From NCBI GenBank assembly GCA_017509985.1, contig JAFWOE010000050.1, forward strand, positions 1 through 64,000: 64,000 bases of DNA, written 5' to 3'. The notes under the pieces are model-generated. The model was not told where the DNA came from. It searched no databases and worked only from the letters and a program-made list of their open reading frames with translations. Positions 33,496 through 43,096 of this stretch are shown one piece after another (the first letter of the stretch is position 1; each line of letters begins with the position of its first letter). Position numbers and translations under genes: made by a program. Source of the DNA: Lachnospiraceae bacterium. GTDB taxonomy: Bacteria > Bacillota > Clostridia > Lachnospirales > Lachnospiraceae.

Positions 33496-35313
33496 ATGAG
33501 GATTTCTGGCAAACGAAGATTATTCGTTGTTGCTGTCCTGTGCATGATCACATTCTCGATCGGGATGTTATCCGTGTTCGGCAGCTCAAAGAAAGTTTCG
33601 GCAGATGAACAGCTCATCGCACCTGCAGCTGCAGAGACCGGTTTTTCGGTCGATTACGGCGACGGACCGGTGGATTTTGATCTGACGGATGCGGACTCCG
33701 CAATGGAGTATGTAGACAGCTACGCGGACAATCTGGGTTCGGATGCGGAATTTGACAGCCACATCGGTCTGGCAATCGATAAAGTAAGAGAAGATATCGG
33801 TGCTTATGCGACATTCTGGTCGCTGCTTGCCCCGATCGTTGCGATCGTACTTGCGCTTATTACAAAAGAAGTATATTCCTCCCTTGTGATCGGAATCATT
33901 GTCGGCGGTGTAATCTACGCGGGCGGCAATTTTGAGAAAACGCTCGTGCACGTCGTCAGTGACGGCTTCATTGCCAACCTGGCGGATTCCTATAACATGG
34001 GCATCATCATCTTCCTGGTCCTTCTGGGAACCCTGGTCGCGATCATGAACAAGGCCGGCGGATCCGCTGCGTTTGGAAGATGGGCATCCAACAGGATCAA
34101 ATCCCGCGCCGGAGCTCAGCTTGCCACGATCGTGCTCGGCATTCTGATCTTTATTGATGATTATTTCAACTGCCTTACGGTCGGTTCCGTAATGCGTCCG
34201 GTATCGGATGAGAATAAGATCTCCAGAGCCAAACTGGCGTACCTTATCGATTCCACAGCGGCGCCGGTATGTATTATTGCTCCGATCTCGTCCTGGGCGG
34301 CAGCGGTAGCCGGTTTTGCAAACGGGGCAGGTGCGGAGAGCGGAATCGCGCTTTTCATTAAAGCGATCCCGTACAACTTCTATGCGATCCTGACGATCGT
34401 CATGATGATCTTCCTGGCAATTACGGGTCTGGAGTACGGCCCGATGAAAAAGCATGAAGACAACGCGAAGAACAACGGGGACCTGTTCACCACAGGTGAA
34501 TTTGCGGCAATGGCAGATCTGGAAGCGAACCCGAAAGGAAGGGTCCTGGATCTGATCTTCCCCATTGTTGTTCTCATCATTACCTGCATCATCGGCATGA
34601 TCTATTCCGGCGGGTTCTTTGAGGGAGAAAGCTTTGTTGATGCTTTCTCGAACAGCGATGCTTCCGTAGGACTTGCGTACGGCGCATTTGTTACAGTAAT
34701 AATCACTGTTATCTATTTTGTCTTCCGCAGAACGATCAAATTCAAGGAGCTCATGAGCTGCCTTCCGGAAGGCTTCAAAGCCATGGTACCGGCGATCCTG
34801 ATCCTGGCCTGCGCATGGACTCTGAAGGCAATGACGGATTCTCTGGGAGCAAAGATCTATATTTCACAGCTCGTAGAGGGAAGCGCAGCGGCCTTCCAGA
34901 TGCTTCTTCCGGCGATCATCTTCCTGATCGCGGTAGGACTTTCCTTCGCGACAGGAACCTCCTGGGGAACATTCGGTATCCTTATCCCGATCGTCCTTTC
35001 GGTATTCTCAGCAGGACAGCCGATCACGATCGTTGCGATCTCTGCCTGCATGGCCGGTGCTGTCTGCGGTGACCACTGCTCGCCGATCTCGGATACGACG
35101 ATTATGGCCTCTGCGGGAGCGCAGTGTGACCATATCAATCACGTATCCACGCAGCTTCCTTATGCGTTAACGGTTGCGGCCGTTTCCGCGGTAAGCTATA
35201 TTATAGCAGGAGTGGTCAGCAACTGGGTCGTTGTTCTGCCCATTGCGATCGTCCTTATGATCGTAACGCTTTTAATTATCAGACATAACGTAGTAAAAGG
35301 AGAAAAGGCATGA
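33496..35313 (+). CDS. NhaC-family Na+/H+ antiporter with extracytoplasmic N-terminal domain
   Basis: A 605-residue transporter of the NhaC family with about twelve helices. The signatures [38 protein letters not shown] and [20 protein letters not shown] are present. Unusually, the transporter core is preceded by about 110 residues: a signal-like helix ([19 protein letters not shown]), then an acidic segment likely outside the cell. ATG 33496 is chosen; a longer frame to 33409 has no RBS. It overlaps argG by 4 nt. A Na+/H+ or substrate/Na+ exchanger would suit the ion-pumping hydrogenase upstream, but its exact substrate is uncertain. Confidence 0.88.
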   Translation: MRISGKRRLFVVAVLCMITFSIGMLSVFGSSKKVSADEQLIAPAAAETGFSVDYGDGPVDFDLTDADSAMEYVDSYADNLGSDAEFDSHIGLAIDKVREDIGAYATFWSLLAPIVAIVLALITKEVYSSLVIGIIVGGVIYAGGNFEKTLVHVVSDGFIANLADSYNMGIIIFLVLLGTLVAIMNKAGGSAAFGRWASNRIKSRAGAQLATIVLGILIFIDDYFNCLTVGSVMRPVSDENKISRAKLAYLIDSTAAPVCIIAPISSWAAAVAGFANGAGAESGIALFIKAIPYNFYAILTIVMMIFLAITGLEYGPMKKHEDNAKNNGDLFTTGEFAAMADLEANPKGRVLDLIFPIVVLIITCIIGMIYSGGFFEGESFVDAFSNSDASVGLAYGAFVTVIITVIYFVFRRTIKFKELMSCLPEGFKAMVPAILILACAWTLKAMTDSLGAKIYISQLVEGSAAAFQMLLPAIIFLIAVGLSFATGTSWGTFGILIPIVLSVFSAGQPITIVAISACMAGAVCGDHCSPISDTTIMASAGAQCDHINHVSTQLPYALTVAAVSAVSYIIAGVVSNWVVVLPIAIVLMIVTLLIIRHNVVKGEKA

Positions 35314-36524
35314 ATAAAGCGGATATAAAGAAGGTAGTGCTTGCATACTCGGGCGGACTGGATACCTCGATCATTATTCCGTGGTTAAAAGAGAATTACA
35401 ACAACTGTGAAGTCATCGCCGTATCCGGCAACGTCGGACAGGCGGACGAGCTGGAAGGCCTGGAGGAAAAAGCCCTCAAGACAGGAGCATCCAAGCTTTA
35501 TGTACTGGATCTGACCGATGATTATGTAGATAACTATATCATTCCCACGATGAAGGCCGGAGCTATTTACGAAGAGTATCTCCTGGGTACTTCCCATGCC
35601 AGACCCTGCATCGCCAAAGGCCTTGTAGAGATCGCTCTTAAGGAAAAAGCCGACGCCATCTGCCACGGCTGCACCGGCAAGGGCAACGACCAGGTTCGTT
35701 TTGAACTGGCCATCAAGCATTTCGCTCCGAACATGCCTATCATCGCTCCGTGGAGAGAATGGGATATCAAATCCAGGGATGAAGAGATCGACTATGCGGA
35801 AGCTCATAATGTACCGCTTAAGATAAACCGTGAGACGAATTACTCTAAGGACAAGAACCTCTGGCATCTTTCGCATGAGGGCCTTGATCTTGAAGACACC
35901 GGGAACGAGCCGCTTTACGACAAAGAAGGCTTCCTGGAAATGGGCGTTTCGCCTCTGAAGGCACCGGACGAGCCTACTTATATCACGATCGATTTTGAGC
36001 AGGGGATCCCGGTTGCCCTTAATGATGAAAAGCTTACCGCCAAAGAGATCATCCTTAAGCTCAACGAGCTCGGCGGAGCCAACGGCATAGGCCTTCTGGA
36101 TATCGTAGAGAACAGGCTTGTCGGCATGAAGTGCCGCGGCGTGTACGAGACCCCTGGCGGAACCATCCTTTACAGGGCTCATGAGTATCTCGAAAGCGTC
36201 TGCCTTGACAAGATGACTCTGCACGAAAAGCAGAGACTGGCCATCACTTTCGCGGAACTGGTTTACAACGGCCAGTGGTTCACACCGCTGCGTGAAGCAC
36301 TTTCCGCGTTCGTCGACAAGACGCAGGAAAGAGTTACAGGCAAGGTAAGGCTCAAACTCTACAAAGGCAACATCATCAAAGCCGGCGTATGGAGTCCCTA
36401 CTCCCTTTACAGCGAAGAGATCGCTACCTTCGGCGAAAGCGATTACAATCAGGCTGATTCCGCAGGTTTTATCAACCTTTTCGGACTGCCGATCAAGGTC
36501 CAGGCCATGGTCGACGGAAAGTGA
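35310..36524 (+). CDS. argG: Argininosuccinate synthase
   Basis: A 404-residue enzyme joining citrulline and aspartate at the cost of ATP, in arginine synthesis. The PP-loop motif AYSGGLDTS is at residues 11-19, and [11 protein letters not shown] and the C-terminal [20 protein letters not shown] are typical. The length is normal. It is translationally coupled to the NhaC gene by a 4-nt overlap, and a long hairpin follows. The gene for the next step, argH, lies 2.6 kb downstream; a relic of another argG 3' end lies directly before argH. Confidence 0.97.
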   Translation: MNKADIKKVVLAYSGGLDTSIIIPWLKENYNNCEVIAVSGNVGQADELEGLEEKALKTGASKLYVLDLTDDYVDNYIIPTMKAGAIYEEYLLGTSHARPCIAKGLVEIALKEKADAICHGCTGKGNDQVRFELAIKHFAPNMPIIAPWREWDIKSRDEEIDYAEAHNVPLKINRETNYSKDKNLWHLSHEGLDLEDTGNEPLYDKEGFLEMGVSPLKAPDEPTYITIDFEQGIPVALNDEKLTAKEIILKLNELGGANGIGLLDIVENRLVGMKCRGVYETPGGTILYRAHEYLESVCLDKMTLHEKQRLAITFAELVYNGQWFTPLREALSAFVDKTQERVTGKVRLKLYKGNIIKAGVWSPYSLYSEEIATFGESDYNQADSAGFINLFGLPIKVQAMVDGK

Positions 36525-36570
36525 TCTGCAGAATCGTATGCCAACTGACAACATAACAGACTTTGATTTC

Positions 36571-36600
36571 ATAAGTGCCGGCCTTCAGGCCGGCACTTAT
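36571..36600. terminator. Perfect 13-bp hairpin after argG
   Basis: ATAAGTGCCGGCC-TTCA-GGCCGGCACTTAT is a perfect inverted repeat 46 nt after argG. It has A/T-rich flanks rather than a long T run but is the obvious end of the nhaC-argG transcript. From here to 36858 I see no gene and no clear promoter. Confidence 0.75.
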
Positions 36601-36858
36601 GATCAGATCGTGAAAGACTCTGTTAAAGCATCAGGAAATTACAGTTAATATGCGGGATTCGTCTGAGCATAGCCTTGTGCTGCTGACAGGTTGAAATCGA
36701 AAAGGAAATCAAATATTATTAAAGAAGCGACAGCTTCCAGTTTTTATGCAGCCGATGTTCTGATCCCTTCCCAAAGGCATATTTTCGAAACAGGACGGGT
36801 CTTTTGTTCAGACATCCGGATCGATGCGGAAGAAATCGAAGAAGGAGGGCTTTTCAAA

Positions 36859-37845
36859 ATGATGACACGCAAAGACAATTTGATGGCGATCTTTAATCAC
36901 CAGTCGCACGATCATATTGGAAGTATGATGGATATGGTCCAGGTCGGCGGGGACGCCGAGGCTTTTGAAAACGGCCCTGCGGGAGGTACCGGCGGCCCGG
37001 ACGGATTCGGCCTGGTCTGGAGACGAACAACATCTGGGTTCGGCGGCGGAACACCGGCTCCGAACCAGAATCTGATCCCCGATATCTGTGACTGGAAAGA
37101 GGTCGTTCATTTCCCCGATATTGCGAATTACGACTGGGAAGGCCAGGCCAGGGCCCAGCTGACCGGCATCGACCGCAATGAAAAAGTGATCGATTACTGC
37201 TGCTGGAACGGACCGTTTTTGCGCCTGGTCGATATGATGGGCATGGTAGAGGGGCTTATGGCTTTTGCCAGCGAGCCGGAAGCCTGCGAGGAATTTCTGA
37301 ACGCTTATACGGATTACCGCATCAGCACCCTTCCTTATATTGTCAAATACTTTGAACCGGACGTCATCACACTTTTCGATGACTTCGCTCATGAGAGAGG
37401 CCTGTTCATTTCACCGAATACCTATAACGAACTGATCGTTCCGCAGCATAAACGCTGGACCGAGGCGGTCCGTTCCTACGGCATTATCCCGGATATGCAT
37501 GTCTGCGGAAAACCCGAAGCGGTCGCTCCCGGCTTTATCGACGAAGGCTTTGAAGCGTGGCAGATCGTGCAGCCGGAAAATGATATTGTCAGCCTCCAGA
37601 AAGAGACTGCCGACAAACTGGCACTCATCGGCTGCTGGGACCTCCAGGGCAAATGGATCACGCCCGGAGTTACGCCCACCGAGGAAGAACTGCGCGCCAA
37701 GATCCGCGAAGCGATTGACAATTACGGCCCCGGAGGAAATGTTGCGATATTCTGCATGATCATGAACCCTCAGGTGGATTTCGCTGAGTCCTCGGCAATC
37801 ATGCACGACGAGATCGTGAAATACGGAACAGGCTATTACTGCTGA
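36859..37845 (+). CDS. Uroporphyrinogen decarboxylase (URO-D) family methyltransferase-like protein
   Basis: A 328-residue TIM-barrel protein of the URO-D/MtaA group, used in corrinoid-dependent methyl transfer. The zinc-site region HVCGK is at about residues 215-219, and a C-terminal Cys ends the protein (GYYC), as in the His-x-Cys...Cys zinc site of methylcobamide:CoM methyltransferases. Other landmarks are LFDDFAHERGLFISP and IGCWDLQGKW. It lacks the Arg-rich N-terminus of true HemE and no haem genes are near. GAAGGAGG is 9 nt before ATG 36859. A CobW-type GTPase and a His-rich protein follow, which suggests metal delivery to it. The methyl donor is unknown. Confidence 0.8.
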   Translation: MMTRKDNLMAIFNHQSHDHIGSMMDMVQVGGDAEAFENGPAGGTGGPDGFGLVWRRTTSGFGGGTPAPNQNLIPDICDWKEVVHFPDIANYDWEGQARAQLTGIDRNEKVIDYCCWNGPFLRLVDMMGMVEGLMAFASEPEACEEFLNAYTDYRISTLPYIVKYFEPDVITLFDDFAHERGLFISPNTYNELIVPQHKRWTEAVRSYGIIPDMHVCGKPEAVAPGFIDEGFEAWQIVQPENDIVSLQKETADKLALIGCWDLQGKWITPGVTPTEEELRAKIREAIDNYGPGGNVAIFCMIMNPQVDFAESSAIMHDEIVKYGTGYYC

Positions 37846-37879
37846 ATATAACTGACGGAGTAATAAATCGGAGGTCAGT

Positions 37880-38473
37880 ATGAAGATCCTTTTGGTAGGC
37901 GGTTTTTTAGGCTCGGGAAAAACGAGTTTCATACTTCAGCTGGCGCACTATATGGCTGAAAAAATGGGGATCGCAAATATTGCGGTCCTCGAAAACGAAA
38001 TAGGCGAGCTGAGCATCGATGATAAACTGATAAAAGGTTCTGGCTTTGAAGTGAGGAGCCTTTTCTCCGGTTGTGTCTGCTGCAGTATGGCAGGGGAGCT
38101 TCCTGTCACGATCCATACGATCGAAAAGGAGATCCATCCGGACTGGCTGCTCATGGAAGCCACCGGACTGGCATTCCCGGACTCCATCCGGGATAATATT
38201 GAATTCAGTCTTGGAATTACCTGCAGGATCTGCTCCCTTGCGGATGCGAAACGCTGGGACCGCATCATCCAGGCAATGAACGAGCTGGTCTCCGATCAGA
38301 TCGCTTCGGCAGACGTCGTTCTGATCAATAAAATCGATCTTGTGGATGAAGAAACCCTGAAAAGGGTGGAAGAATCTGTCAGGAACATAAACAGCAAAGC
38401 GTATGTTTCGCCCATGTGCGCCGGGAACGAGATTCCGGAAGGCATATTTGAAGAAGTGCTCCGGGAGGTGTGA
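37880..38473 (+). CDS. CobW/HypB-like G3E-family GTPase
   Basis: A 197-residue metallochaperone GTPase with Walker A GGFLGSGKTS (residues 7-16), the metal-binding CxCC motif GCVCC near residue 64, and NKID for guanine recognition. It stops after the GTPase domain, without the CobW C-terminal domain. The family delivers zinc, cobalt or other metals to target proteins. It is coupled by a 4-nt overlap region to a His-rich protein and lies 34 nt after the URO-D-family gene, so the likely target is that enzyme or its corrinoid partner. Confidence 0.88.
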   Translation: MKILLVGGFLGSGKTSFILQLAHYMAEKMGIANIAVLENEIGELSIDDKLIKGSGFEVRSLFSGCVCCSMAGELPVTIHTIEKEIHPDWLLMEATGLAFPDSIRDNIEFSLGITCRICSLADAKRWDRIIQAMNELVSDQIASADVVLINKIDLVDEETLKRVEESVRNINSKAYVSPMCAGNEIPEGIFEEVLREV

Positions 38474-38475
38474 AG

Positions 38476-38943
38476 ATGGCAGAGGAAAAAGATTTTATTA
38501 CAGAGGAAGATCATCACGGACACGGGCACAGTCATGTGCATGATTGCAGTCATGAACATCATGATCACGACAGCTATCACGATCATGATCATCATCACGG
38601 AACAGTGCACATCTCGCATCACGAGGGTGCAGTCATCGGCGCGATGCAGGGCAGCATTCCAATCGCCGATTACGACAAAGCAGAAAAACTCCTGGCTTCA
38701 AAGATGCGCGAAGCGGGCCGCCTGGTGACGGAAGCAGGAGGAATCATTGGCCACATTAAGTTTATTGTGACGGAAGCCGGCCGCTGCGGGCAGATCTCTG
38801 TTACGGATACCGATGAACACATCCGGCATTTCGAAGGAGGAAACTGCCGTGCGGAAGGCGTTGCGATCGTTTTCGGTGTGGCTGATGATAAACTGACGGA
38901 GATCCTGACGGATACGATAGGAAAAATACTGGAGAAGGGATAA
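38476..38943 (+). CDS. Histidine-rich putative metal-binding protein
   Basis: A 155-residue protein of unknown family. Residues 11-50 hold about twenty histidines mixed with Asp (HGHGHSHVHD, then HEHHDHDSYHDHDHHHG), a typical zinc/nickel/cobalt store. The remaining 100 residues look like a compact alpha/beta domain (KLLASKMREAGRLVTEAGG, FIVTEAGRCGQISVTDTDEH). ATG 38476 follows GGGAGGTG at 6 nt. The gene begins 2 nt after the stop of the CobW-like GTPase, so they probably work together: the GTPase uses metal stored or buffered here. I do not recognise the C-terminal domain. Confidence 0.8.
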   Translation: MAEEKDFITEEDHHGHGHSHVHDCSHEHHDHDSYHDHDHHHGTVHISHHEGAVIGAMQGSIPIADYDKAEKLLASKMREAGRLVTEAGGIIGHIKFIVTEAGRCGQISVTDTDEHIRHFEGGNCRAEGVAIVFGVADDKLTEILTDTIGKILEKG

Positions 38944-38958
38944 ACCACAAAACAATAA

Positions 38959-39045
38959 CAGTATCTGTCCCGATGCAATGAAGAGATTGCAACCTTTGAT
39001 GAAAGTGATTATAATCAAAGGGATGCGACAGAGTTTATAATCTGT
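38959..39045 (+). pseudogene. Relic of an argG 3' end upstream of argH
   Basis: The plus-strand frame here reads EEIATFDESDYNQRDATEFI. The C-terminal part of the intact ArgG in this window reads [20 protein letters not shown]. Most codons differ at third positions, so this is a diverged copy, not a recent duplication. The frame has a stop at 38956 and loses the ArgG match after about 39040. The segment occupies the gap before argH and continues into it in frame. The simplest reading is that an argG gene once stood directly before argH and was deleted except for its tail. Confidence 0.75.
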
Positions 39046-39159
39046 TTGAAGAAATACAGGCTGTCGTATGGCGGCACGGAATGGTTTCCAGCCGCTGATA
39101 TGACAGCTTTTCTGACGACAGGGAACTGCCTTTGCATCGCCCAGAGAGGGGGAGTGTTT

Positions 39160-40542
39160 ATGGCAAAACTGTGGGCCGGCCGTACGGACGGCACAACAGC
39201 AAAGATCGCGGACGATTTCAATTCGTCTGTTTCATTCGACAGCCGCATGTATAAAGAAGACATCACCGGAAGCATCGCACACGCGCGGATGCTGGCCCGG
39301 TGCGGCATTATTTCCGAAAAAGATGCAGAAGAGATCATTACCGGACTGGAAGGCATTTTAAAAGATCTGGAAAGCGGAGCCCTTCCGATCGATTTGGAGA
39401 GCGAAGATATTCACATGTTTGTGGAAAGCGTGCTCACGGAGCGTATCGGGGATACCGGCAAGAAGCTTCATACCGCCCGAAGCCGGAACGATCAGGTCGC
39501 ACTGGATCTGAAGCTGTATCTGAAAAAAGAGGCGGATGAGATCGCGGTCCTGATAAAAGAACTGATCCTGGCAGATATTAAGAAAGCAGAAGAGTATAAG
39601 GCAGCGATCCTGCCGGGCTATACGCATCTGCAGCGCGCTCAGCCGATTACTTTCGGGCATCACCTTCTGACCTATGCGGTAATGTTTCTGCGCGATCTGG
39701 GACGTCTTACGGACGCCTCAGAGCGAATGAATGTTTCACCCATCGGAAGCTGTGCGCTGGCTGGAACCACATACAGCACAGACCGGGATTACGAAGCGGA
39801 GCTTTTAGGCTTTCCGGAGATCACGATCAATTCCCTGGACGGCGTCTCGGACCGGGACCATGCCCTGGAATTCTTATCCTGCTTTTCCATCCTGATGATG
39901 CATCTTTCCCGTTTTTCCGAGGAGATCGTGCTCTGGTCAAGCTGGGAATTCAAGTTTGTGGAGCTTTCGGATGCATACACGACCGGCTCTTCGATCATGC
40001 CCCAGAAGAAAAACCCGGATATGGCGGAGCTGGTAAGAGGCAAGACCGGCAGAGTCTACGGGGATCTGATCTCTCTTCTTGTAACTTTAAAAGGCCTTCC
40101 GCTGGCCTATAATAAAGATATGCAGGAGGACAAGGAGCCGCTGTTCGATGCGATCGATACGGTCAAGGCCTGCCTGCAGGTCTTCACGGGAATGCTTGCC
40201 ACAATGAAAGCGATTCCCGAAAATATGCGCAAAGCTGCTTCCGGCGGCTTCATCAATGCGACAGATCTGGCCGATTACCTGGTCGGTAAGGGCCTTCCGT
40301 TCAGGGATGCCTATAAGATCTCCGGCAGGATCGTTACGGACTGTATCGAAAAAGGTTGCGTGCTGGAAAACCTTCCGCTAAAGGATTATAAGGAGTACAG
40401 TCCGCTTTTCGAAGAAGATGTTTATGAGGCTGTTGACCTGGACAACTGCGTGAACAAAAGGATCAGCAGCGGCGGGACCAGCGTACAGAATGTAGAAAAA
40501 GAAATCATAACAATAAAACAAAGACTGGAGAAACTGAAATGA
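39160..40542 (+). CDS. argH: Argininosuccinate lyase
   Basis: A 460-residue lyase of the fumarase/aspartase superfamily that splits argininosuccinate to arginine and fumarate. HTARSRNDQVALDLKLYLK is present, as is the superfamily signature GSSIMPQKKNPDMAEL with the catalytic Ser loop. The frame extends upstream to 39046 into the argG relic; ATG 39160 with GAGAGGGGGAG before it gives the canonical MAKLWAGR start. It overlaps the MFS gene by 4 nt, so arginine synthesis and that carrier are co-translated. Confidence 0.97.
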   Translation: MAKLWAGRTDGTTAKIADDFNSSVSFDSRMYKEDITGSIAHARMLARCGIISEKDAEEIITGLEGILKDLESGALPIDLESEDIHMFVESVLTERIGDTGKKLHTARSRNDQVALDLKLYLKKEADEIAVLIKELILADIKKAEEYKAAILPGYTHLQRAQPITFGHHLLTYAVMFLRDLGRLTDASERMNVSPIGSCALAGTTYSTDRDYEAELLGFPEITINSLDGVSDRDHALEFLSCFSILMMHLSRFSEEIVLWSSWEFKFVELSDAYTTGSSIMPQKKNPDMAELVRGKTGRVYGDLISLLVTLKGLPLAYNKDMQEDKEPLFDAIDTVKACLQVFTGMLATMKAIPENMRKAASGGFINATDLADYLVGKGLPFRDAYKISGRIVTDCIEKGCVLENLPLKDYKEYSPLFEEDVYEAVDLDNCVNKRISSGGTSVQNVEKEIITIKQRLEKLK

Positions 40543-41759
40543 AAAACAAAAAGATCGCTGCGATCATCGGCTGCCTGATCGTGCAGCTCTGCGTCGGAAT
40601 ACTTTATCTCTGGAGTATCTTCAGAACCGATGTTTCCAACGCGTACGGCGGATGGGAAGGCACCGCCATGGTTGCTTCCTATATGGTTTTTGCGTTTGTT
40701 GTCGGCAACTTTGTCGGAGGAATCGTCAATGACCATAAAGGTCCCAAATTTGCGGCGGTACTGGGCGTGGTTCTGTTTTCGGCAGGAATCGGGCTTTCCG
40801 CACTGATCAGTGCTTCGACAGCAGGGCTTTTCGTCCTTACTTACTGCATATGTTCCGGACTGGGAAGCGGTATTGCCTACGGCGCCTGCATTTCCTGTGT
40901 GCAGAAATGGCTCCCGCACCGTAAAGGACTTGCTTCCGGACTGGCTGTATCGGCGTTCGGGCTTTCTACGGTGATCTTTACGCCGGTGTCCAAATGGCTC
41001 ATGGAAATGAACCGGGACGCGGCTACCGGACTGGTGAATTTCAAGGCGGTTTTCGCAATCCTCGCGCTGGTATTTTTTGTGGCCGGCATTATCGGCTGCA
41101 TCATGATCTCACTTCCGGACAAGGCTTATCTGGAGTCGCTTCCCAAGGTTGAGAATAAAGCCGTTATGACAGCCAACAGGAGCATCCCGCTTCGGGAGTC
41201 GATCCGGACCGTCCCGTTCTGGTGTCTGTTTTTCGTAATCTTTTTTATCAACGGTACCTGGAACCTTACGGTTCCGTTAATCTATGATCTGGGTCTGGAA
41301 CGCGGACTGACTCCGGCCATGGCGGCATTTGCCGTATCCATTACCGGTATTCCGAACGCGGCAGGCAGACTGATCATGGCAACCTTATCCGATAAGATCG
41401 GCCGTGTATCTTCACTGATCATTCTTTCGGTCCTTACCGGGTTCGGCGCGGTCTGCATGATCTTTGCAGGAGGCGGCTTCTACATCCTGATCGTATGCCT
41501 GATCGCCTTTGCCTATGGCGGACCTTCACCGATCAATGCTGCGATGTCGACCGACTTTTTCGGGCCGAAGTATTCCGGGACAAACTACGGTGTGATCATG
41601 ACCGGGCTTGGCTTTTCTTCGGTTTTCTTCAATGCAGTATCCAAAAACATACTTCACGGAAACATCAGGCCGACTTTCTTAATGGCATTGGTAACAGCTG
41701 TTGTTACGATCTTCCTGGTAATGGTACTCGGGAGATATGCAAAACACTGGAACGACTGA
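40539..41759 (+). CDS. OFA-type MFS carrier (oxalate/formate antiporter family)
   Basis: A 406-residue major facilitator with twelve helices, close to the OFA (OxlT-like) family. It has YLWSIFRTDVSNAYGGWEGTA at the first loop and GLGSGIAYGACISCVQKWLP in helix 4-5. The family exchanges or takes up small carboxylates. It overlaps argH by 4 nt and precedes an Fe-S aldo/keto reductase and a molybdoenzyme, so it may import their substrate or export their product. The substrate cannot be read from the sequence. Confidence 0.9.
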   Translation: MKNKKIAAIIGCLIVQLCVGILYLWSIFRTDVSNAYGGWEGTAMVASYMVFAFVVGNFVGGIVNDHKGPKFAAVLGVVLFSAGIGLSALISASTAGLFVLTYCICSGLGSGIAYGACISCVQKWLPHRKGLASGLAVSAFGLSTVIFTPVSKWLMEMNRDAATGLVNFKAVFAILALVFFVAGIIGCIMISLPDKAYLESLPKVENKAVMTANRSIPLRESIRTVPFWCLFFVIFFINGTWNLTVPLIYDLGLERGLTPAMAAFAVSITGIPNAAGRLIMATLSDKIGRVSSLIILSVLTGFGAVCMIFAGGGFYILIVCLIAFAYGGPSPINAAMSTDFFGPKYSGTNYGVIMTGLGFSSVFFNAVSKNILHGNIRPTFLMALVTAVVTIFLVMVLGRYAKHWND

Positions 41760-41814
41760 GAACCGGGTCTTTAAGACAGTTTAATGTCGTTTCGGCCGGA
41801 AAGCGGTGAAACGG

Positions 41815-43014
41815 ATGAAATACAGATCCAACAGGAGCGGCGAACCGGTCTCTTTAATGGGATTCGGCTGCATGCGGTTCGCAAAAAAAGCCGGCAGTAT
41901 CGATATGGCCAAAGCAGAAGAAGCCATCCTTCGGGCGTATGAGCTGGGCGTGAATTATTATGATACGGCCTACATTTACCTCGGCAGTGAAGCGGCCCTC
42001 GGCGAAATTCTGGAAAAAAACGGGATCCGGGAAAAGGTCAATGTTGCCACGAAGCTTCCGCAGTATATGGTCAAAGACGTTGCCGGAGCGGACCGGTTCT
42101 TCAATGAAGAGCTCAAACGGCTTCGCACCGGATACGTTGATTATTATCTGATGCATCATATGACGGACGTAAACCAGTGGAACCGGCTGGAGTCGATCGG
42201 GATGGCAGAGTGGCTTTCCTCGAAAAAGAGCACAGGCCAGATAAAAAACGCAGGCTTCTCATTCCACGGATCGACGGAGGAGTTCCTGAAAGTCCTCAAT
42301 GCGTACGACTGGGATTTCTGCCAGATCCAGTATAATTATGTTGATGAAACGACGCAGGCCGGGCGTATTGGGCTGGAGGCCGCGTATGAAAAAGGCATCC
42401 CTGTGATCATTATGGAGCCTCTGCGCGGCGGAAGGCTGGTGCAGTACCTTCCAGAAAAGGCCAAAAGGATCCTTGAGAACAGTCCGAAGGGATACACGCC
42501 GGCTTCGCTGGCTTTCAAATGGCTTTTTGACCAGCCGGGCGTGACCTGTGTGCTTTCCGGCATGAATTCGGCCGAAATGGTGGAGGAGAACTGCCGGACA
42601 GCTTCCGGGTGCGAGCCGGGCTGTCTTGATGATGAAGACAAAGAGCTGATCGCACAGGTCAAAGCGGTCCTCAGTGAATATGAGAAGGTCGGCTGTACCG
42701 GATGCCGCTACTGCATGCCGTGTCCGGCCGGTGTCGATATCCCGCTCGCGTTTCACTGTTATAATATGCTTGGGATCGAAAAGAAGTTTTCGGTACGTGC
42801 CGAATATTTCCAGTCCGCCGGTGCAAAAAAGGTACCTGCTTTCGCAAACCGGTGTGTCGGCTGCGGCAAGTGCGAAAAGCACTGTCCCCAGAGCCTTCCG
42901 ATCCGAGAAAAGCTCAAGGAGGCTGATAAAGCGCTGATGCCGGGGCCGTATAAACTGGGATTCGCGATCGCCGGAAAGTTTATGTACGGAAGAAAGAGCA
43001 AACCGGCAGACTGA
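41815..43014 (+). CDS. Aldo/keto reductase with C-terminal ferredoxin domain
   Basis: A 399-residue protein: an aldo/keto reductase barrel (residues 1-280; NYYDTAYIYLGSE holds the catalytic Tyr, and LMHHM follows), then a ferredoxin-like tail with CTGCRYCMPCPAGVDIP and CVGCGKCEKHCPQ that can bind two [4Fe-4S] clusters. This layout is common in anaerobes; the electrons probably reach the substrate through ferredoxin rather than only NADPH. ATG 41815 is preferred (AAGCGGTGA before it); GTG 41806 is possible. It lies 55 nt after the MFS gene. Confidence 0.92.
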   Translation: MKYRSNRSGEPVSLMGFGCMRFAKKAGSIDMAKAEEAILRAYELGVNYYDTAYIYLGSEAALGEILEKNGIREKVNVATKLPQYMVKDVAGADRFFNEELKRLRTGYVDYYLMHHMTDVNQWNRLESIGMAEWLSSKKSTGQIKNAGFSFHGSTEEFLKVLNAYDWDFCQIQYNYVDETTQAGRIGLEAAYEKGIPVIIMEPLRGGRLVQYLPEKAKRILENSPKGYTPASLAFKWLFDQPGVTCVLSGMNSAEMVEENCRTASGCEPGCLDDEDKELIAQVKAVLSEYEKVGCTGCRYCMPCPAGVDIPLAFHCYNMLGIEKKFSVRAEYFQSAGAKKVPAFANRCVGCGKCEKHCPQSLPIREKLKEADKALMPGPYKLGFAIAGKFMYGRKSKPAD

Positions 43015-43096
43015 GATACACGCAGTTCCTTTCGGTTCATTTGGAGCATCGGAAACCGGTCTTCCGGTCATAAGCCTCAGGATTCACAGGAAAAAC

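Noticed and set aside
39046-39159. Longer ArgH starting upstream
   Set aside because: The extra residues derive from the argG relic; ATG 39160 has the RBS and gives the family N-terminus.
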